DNA of 64,000 nucleotides from Paenibacillus lycopersici (GTDB lineage Bacteria; Bacillota; Bacilli; Paenibacillales; Paenibacillaceae), in assembly GCF_010119935.1 (NCBI RefSeq), contig NZ_CP048209.1, positions 912,001 through 976,000 of the forward strand. The letters are read 5' to 3'. The position numbers were made by a program, and so were the translations under genes. How positions within the stretch are numbered: the stretch's first letter is position 1; each line of letters begins with the position of its first letter. Shown here in pieces: positions 60,110-64,000 of this stretch. The notes below the pieces were generated by a model that was given only the letters and a program-made list of their open reading frames with translations, was not told the DNA's origin and made no database searches.

Positions 60110-60844
60110 ATGAAAGGAATCATACTAGCTGGAGGGACCGGTTCCAGATTACTTCCTCTTACTAAAGTTACGAATAAGCATCTCTTGCCTGTAGGTCGGT
60201 ATCCTATGATCTATCATGCCATTGCCAAGTTGAAATCGGTCGGTATTACCGATATTTTAATTGTCACCGGTAAGGACCACATGGGGGATGTTGTTGGTCT
60301 TCTTGGGAGCGGAAGCAAATTCGCTGTGTCATTCACTTATAAGGTGCAAGATGAGGCAGGTGGAATCGCGCAAGCGCTTGGATTAGCAGAGCGTTTCGTA
60401 GGGGCAGACCAAATGGTTGTAATCTTGGGCGATAACGTATTCTCGCATGATATATCGGGGTACGTTAATAGTTTCCGTGTTGAGAGACAGTCTGCCAAGA
60501 TTCTCCTTCAGAGGGTGCCCGATCCAAACAGATATGGAGTTGCGCTGCTTAAAGGCGATGTCATTGCCGAGATTGTTGAGAAGCCTACTCAATTTATTAG
60601 TGACTATGCAGTAACGGGGATTTACATGTTTGATTCCAGCGTATTTGACATTATTCGGACGTTAAAGCCATCTCGCCGCGGCGAATTGGAAATTACCGAT
60701 GTGAACAACCATTATATTGAGAATCAAGCTTTGAAATTCGATATTCTTCCAGGTTGGTGGACCGACGCAGGAACGATTCAATCGTTGGGGGTAGCCAATG
60801 AGTTGGCCAAGGATATTATACTTGGTGAAGAATTCGAGGGATGA
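60110..60844 (+). CDS. rfbA: glucose-1-phosphate thymidylyltransferase
   Basis: RmlA makes dTDP-glucose, the first step to dTDP-L-rhamnose. It starts KGIILAGGTGSRLLPLTKVT, with LLPVGRYPMIYHAI, ILGDNVF, and RGELEITDVNNHYI. At 244 residues it is the short form (like B. subtilis SpsI) lacking the extra C-terminal helices of the approximately 290-residue type. It is the only rmlA in the window and must serve both rmlCBD sets unless another lies elsewhere. Confidence 0.92.
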   Translation: MKGIILAGGTGSRLLPLTKVTNKHLLPVGRYPMIYHAIAKLKSVGITDILIVTGKDHMGDVVGLLGSGSKFAVSFTYKVQDEAGGIAQALGLAERFVGADQMVVILGDNVFSHDISGYVNSFRVERQSAKILLQRVPDPNRYGVALLKGDVIAEIVEKPTQFISDYAVTGIYMFDSSVFDIIRTLKPSRRGELEITDVNNHYIENQALKFDILPGWWTDAGTIQSLGVANELAKDIILGEEFEG

Positions 60845-60874
60845 ATGGAAGCCATTTTGAGGAGGTATAGCAAC

Positions 60875-61441
60875 ATGATGGTTCGAGAAACATCGTTGCC
60901 GGGTGTGAAATTAGTCGAACCGATGATTTTTGAGGACGATCGAGGCTTTTTTATGGAGAGCTATAATCGGGATGTCTGCCGCCATCATGGTATACAAGTC
61001 GACTTTGTTCAAGATAACCACTCGCTATCCGTAAAAGAGGGAACCATACGGGGGCTTCATTTCCAGATCGGCCCAAAGGCGCAAGCCAAATTAGTTCGTG
61101 TAACGACGGGTTCTATTTTCGACGTAGTCGTGGATGTGCGACAAGGTTCGCCTACTTTCGGACAATGGGAAGGTTTTACACTTTCGTCAACGAACAAACG
61201 GCAGTTATTTGTCCCCAAAGGTTTTGCACACGGGTTCTGCACATTAGAGCCTCATACGGAAGTGCAATATAAAGTAGATGAGTATTATTCGCCTGAGCAC
61301 GATAGGGGAATTATATGGAACGATCCGACGCTGGCTATCCATTGGCCGTACGAGGCTCCAATTTTATCTGACAAAGATCGAACCCATCCTCTTTTCCGGT
61401 CCGTAGATGTGAATTTCTTGTACGAGGAGGGGGACAATTGA
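60875..61441 (+). CDS. rfbC: dTDP-4-dehydrorhamnose 3,5-epimerase (copy 2)
   Basis: The 188-residue product has the same motifs as copy 1 (DRGFFMESYNRDV; VQDNHSLSVKEGTIRGLHFQ; LFVPKGFAHGF). The ATG at 60875 is preferred because GAGGAGG lies upstream and the alignment with copy 1 begins here; an ATG at 60845 directly after the rfbA stop lacks a good site. Its stop overlaps the TTG start of rfbB (TTGA). Confidence 0.92.
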   Translation: MMVRETSLPGVKLVEPMIFEDDRGFFMESYNRDVCRHHGIQVDFVQDNHSLSVKEGTIRGLHFQIGPKAQAKLVRVTTGSIFDVVVDVRQGSPTFGQWEGFTLSSTNKRQLFVPKGFAHGFCTLEPHTEVQYKVDEYYSPEHDRGIIWNDPTLAIHWPYEAPILSDKDRTHPLFRSVDVNFLYEEGDN

Positions 61442-62427
61442 GGATTCTCGTTACGGGAGGCTCCGGCTTTATAGGAAGTAATTTTATTCACTATATGCGG
61501 CGTGAATTCCCGGATTTCCGGATCCATAATGTTGATTCCTTGACTTATGCAGGGAATCCGATGAATTTGGCGGCATTGGAACAGGACCCGCAGTATTGTT
61601 TTAGTAGAGCTGATATTTCCGACCGGCTTGCTATGGAGTCGATATTGAAGCAAGGGTTCGATGCGGTAGTCAATTTTGCAGCCGAGTCACATGTTGATCG
61701 CAGCATTGCTGACCCCGGTATTTTTGTGCAAAGCAATGTTGTAGGGACTCAAACCCTTCTTGATTTGGCCAGACAATACGGAGTCGCTAAGTTTGTACAG
61801 GTATCGACGGACGAAGTGTACGGTTCGCTCGGCAGTACGGGGCTCTTTACCGAGAATACCCCGCTTGCGCCGAACAGTCCATATTCCGCCAGTAAGGCGG
61901 GGGCCGATCTGCTTGTGCGCGCATATTACGAAACTTATGGCATGAACGTCAATATTACGCGTTGTTCAAACAACTACGGGCCATATCAATTTCCGGAGAA
62001 GTTGATCCCGCTTATGATCCAGCAAGCGCTGCAAGACAAGCCGTTGCCCGTTTATGGCGATGGATTGAATGTTCGCGACTGGCTGTATGTCGAAGATCAT
62101 TGCAGTGCTATCGATCTTGTCCTTCGCCAGGGAAGAGCGGGAGAGGTATACAACATCGGTGGCAATAATGAACGCAATAATTTGCAAGTCGTGAAATCGA
62201 TCTTGGCAGCGCTCGGCAAGCCGGAATCGCTCATCTCTTTCGTTCAAGACCGCCTAGGCCATGATCGAAGATATGCCATCGATGCCTCCAAGATCCGTTC
62301 GGAGCTAGGTTGGACGCCGAAGTACGATTATGAATCCGGAATGAAGTCAACGATTCAATGGTACTTGGATCACGAGGATTGGATGGCGTCTGTGCATGCA
62401 GGTACATATCGGAGCGGTCGGATATGA
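61438..62427 (+). CDS. rfbB: dTDP-glucose 4,6-dehydratase (copy 2)
   Basis: The 329-residue enzyme starts with TTG at 61438 after GAGGAGGGGG, overlapping rfbC by four bases. GGSGFIGSNFIHYM, STDEVYGSLG, YSASKAG and ITRCSNNYGPYQFPEKLIPLM match copy 1 closely. It overlaps rfbD by ATGA, so all three rml genes are coupled. Confidence 0.94.
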   Translation: MRILVTGGSGFIGSNFIHYMRREFPDFRIHNVDSLTYAGNPMNLAALEQDPQYCFSRADISDRLAMESILKQGFDAVVNFAAESHVDRSIADPGIFVQSNVVGTQTLLDLARQYGVAKFVQVSTDEVYGSLGSTGLFTENTPLAPNSPYSASKAGADLLVRAYYETYGMNVNITRCSNNYGPYQFPEKLIPLMIQQALQDKPLPVYGDGLNVRDWLYVEDHCSAIDLVLRQGRAGEVYNIGGNNERNNLQVVKSILAALGKPESLISFVQDRLGHDRRYAIDASKIRSELGWTPKYDYESGMKSTIQWYLDHEDWMASVHAGTYRSGRI

Positions 62428-63293
62428 GAAAGAATAACAAGCTTAAGATTCTCATAACGGGGGCGAACGGTCAGCTTGGTCAGGAGATCGTACAATTGGG
62501 TGATCGTTTGATGGTTGAAATAAGCGGGTTTGGGCGTGAGAGGCTGGATATTACGAATTTGGCGCAGTGTCAAGCGGTGATAGCCGACTATATGCCCGAT
62601 GCGGTTATTCATTGTGCTGCTTATACGGCTGTCGACAAAGCGGAATCCGAGCCGGAAGAAGCCTTTCGTATTAATGCGGAGGGGACGCGCAACGTGGCGC
62701 TAGCTTCGAAAGCGATCGGGGCCAAGCTCTGTTATGTGAGTACGGATTATGTGTTCGATGGCTGTGCATCAACGCCCTATCAAGAACAGGACCCGGTCAA
62801 TCCGCTAACCGTATACGGCGATTCCAAGCTGGCAGGAGAATCAGAAGTTCGGTCGATAATCATGGAACATTTTATCGTGCGTACTTCATGGGTGTTCGGG
62901 AAATACGGGAAAAATTTCGTGAAAACGATACGCAAGCTTGCCAAAGAAAAAGATAGGTTACAAGTGGTGAACGATCAATTCGGTTCGCCGACGTATACGC
63001 TCGATCTCGCGAATTTTCTATTACAACTCATACAAACCGAACATTATGGCATCTACCATGCCTCTAATAGCGGTGCTTGCTCATGGTACGAGTTTGCTCA
63101 AGCCATCTTGCAGGAATGCGGTCTGAACCAGGTACGGCTTGAGCCTTGTTCGACAGCTGAATTTCCTCGCCCTGCAACAAGACCGGCTTTTTCCGTCATG
63201 GACCATGCAGCTATCAGAAGGTATGGTTTTGCTGAATTCAGACCTTGGCAGGAGGCGCTGAAACATTTGCTTGAGACGAAAAAAGTACAGTAG
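62424..63293 (+). CDS. rfbD: dTDP-4-dehydrorhamnose reductase (copy 2)
   Basis: The 289-residue protein shows GANGQLGQEIV, IHCAAYTAVDKAESE, STDYVFDG, YGDSKL and RTSWVFGKYGKNF. Its ATG overlaps the rfbB stop; homology starts there, and the longer frame upstream lies inside rfbB. Catalytic Tyr and Lys are kept. No clear terminator follows, but a new promoter starts the next gene. Confidence 0.93.
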   Translation: MRKNNKLKILITGANGQLGQEIVQLGDRLMVEISGFGRERLDITNLAQCQAVIADYMPDAVIHCAAYTAVDKAESEPEEAFRINAEGTRNVALASKAIGAKLCYVSTDYVFDGCASTPYQEQDPVNPLTVYGDSKLAGESEVRSIIMEHFIVRTSWVFGKYGKNFVKTIRKLAKEKDRLQVVNDQFGSPTYTLDLANFLLQLIQTEHYGIYHASNSGACSWYEFAQAILQECGLNQVRLEPCSTAEFPRPATRPAFSVMDHAAIRRYGFAEFRPWQEALKHLLETKKVQ

Positions 63294-63352
63294 GGTCACG
63301 GCTTCAGCAATAAGTTTCTTGTATATGGAATCTATAGTTGTTTATTGCATTG

Positions 63353-63381
63353 TTGGATGACCCGTCATTATTTGATACAAT
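63353..63381 (+). promoter_or_regulatory. sigma-A promoter of the priming transferase gene
   Basis: TTGGAT and TACAAT are 17 bases apart, with a TG extended -10 element, 39 bases upstream of the start codon at 63420. Confidence 0.7.
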
Positions 63382-63419
63382 AAGAATTGATATGACATTT
63401 CAAGATTAGGAGTGATGCT

Positions 63420-64000
63420 ATGATCCGACAAAACCAGCGTTTCTTGACTCAGATTTACGTATTTGCGGATCTACTGTGCACGCTCTTAACCTTCTTAGCC
63501 GCGTATTGGTTAAAGTTTAAAAGCGAAATAATGCCATATCAGCCTACTCTTCCATTTAGAACATATATCATGTGGGCAACCGTATATTCCCTGACCGCGA
63601 TTCTGATCGGCTTTTATGTCCGTTTCTATGCGCCGAGGCGGAGGAAAAGCTTGTCTTATGAAGCGATGAAGATCATTCAGGTTCAATTGTTAAGCTTCTT
63701 AGGCTTGCTGAGCATGCTCTATATCCTAAAGGAAGTACACATTTCCCGAGAGTTTCTGGCACTCTATTTATTCGTAAATATTCTATGTTTGTGTATCTAC
63801 CGTTTCACCGTGAAAGAGGTACTGTCCCGCATCAGGAGAAGAGGCTACAATAAACGTTACATACTCATTCTCGGGGCCGGCTCGGTCGGCCGCAGCTTCC
63901 ATGACAGCATAGAGCAGAACCCTGGTCTAGGTTACAGCGTCATCGGCTACCTGGACGATTACATGGACAAGCATGAAGACGAGCACCGCGCGCACAAGCC
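63420..64000 (+). CDS. polyprenyl glycosylphosphotransferase, N-terminal part (cut by window end)
   Basis: The frame from the ATG at 63420 (after AGGAGTG) is open to the window end, giving 193 complete codons. It begins MIRQNQRFLTQIYVFADLLC. Four membrane helices fall near residues 11-32, 46-68, 85-102 and 110-125. A Rossmann-like domain starts YILILGAGSVGRSF near residue 145. This is the N-terminal layout of WbaP/WsaP-type enzymes that put the first sugar phosphate on undecaprenyl phosphate; the catalytic C-terminal domain lies beyond the window. As the last gene of an slg-like locus it would be the priming enzyme. Confidence 0.85.
   Translation, partial: MIRQNQRFLTQIYVFADLLCTLLTFLAAYWLKFKSEIMPYQPTLPFRTYIMWATVYSLTAILIGFYVRFYAPRRRKSLSYEAMKIIQVQLLSFLGLLSMLYILKEVHISREFLALYLFVNILCLCIYRFTVKEVLSRIRRRGYNKRYILILGAGSVGRSFHDSIEQNPGLGYSVIGYLDDYMDKHEDEHRAHK

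Noticed and set aside
36114-63293. Recombination hot spot between the two rmlCBD sets that could excise the glycan locus
   Set aside because: The two copies are in direct orientation, but the identical stretches I can see are short (about 14 bases), too diverged for efficient homologous recombination.

Overview
The window looks like a chromosomal segment from a G+C-rich, spore-forming member of the Paenibacillaceae (Paenibacillus/Cohnella type). The evidence is strong AGGAGG ribosome-binding sites, frequent GTG and TTG starts, sigma-A promoters, a B. subtilis-type fad gene set, S-layer-homology (SLH) and collagen-like surface proteins, and several AraC regulators. No rRNA, tRNA, CRISPR array, transposase or phage gene was seen.

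About 0.4-13.3 kb is a fatty-acid beta-oxidation block. etfB lies on the minus strand. Diverging from it are fadF (membrane Fe-S reductase, probable ETF:menaquinone oxidoreductase), fadN, fadA, fadE, an acyl-CoA synthetase and a hotdog thioesterase. Together they activate, oxidise and thiolyse fatty acids and pass electrons from EtfAB to menaquinone. The gaps between these genes are unusually long and filled with tandem palindromic repeats.

About 13.4-35.9 kb is mixed housekeeping: two small proteins, methionine aminopeptidase, three AraC regulators, a degenerate SRAP-domain protein, a short pyruvate kinase lacking its C-terminal domain, an ABC-F ATPase, a MATE transporter, Dps, thioredoxin reductase, a GalU, a His-rich exported protein, ribulokinase, a collagen-like protein, an MCP and Mn/Fe superoxide dismutase.

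About 36.1-64.0 kb is a surface-glycan locus. It starts with rmlC-B-D and a convergent SLH-domain protein, followed by an O-antigen-ligase-like protein. Next come a Wzm/Wzt ABC exporter, many glycosyltransferases including large multidomain fusions, a UDP-ManNAc-type dehydrogenase and an FkbM methyltransferase with a coiled-coil tail. It ends with a second GalU, a complete rmlA-C-B-D set and the start of a polyprenyl glycosylphosphotransferase cut by the window end. The layout resembles known S-layer protein O-glycosylation (slg) clusters: dTDP-rhamnose synthesis, priming on undecaprenyl phosphate, chain assembly and methylation, ABC export, and ligase transfer to an SLH protein. From about 43 kb the DNA is visibly more A+T-rich than the first 38 kb, suggesting an acquired glycan island.

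The most unusual non-coding signal is a set of intergenic tandem repeats with a common 50-52 bp period, each unit built of a hairpin plus a GC-rich linker (6.6, 10.5, 17.0-17.6 kb). Related arrays of other periods lie at 8.0, 22.2 and 25.0 kb. In the 10.5 kb array, hairpin arms change in compensated pairs.
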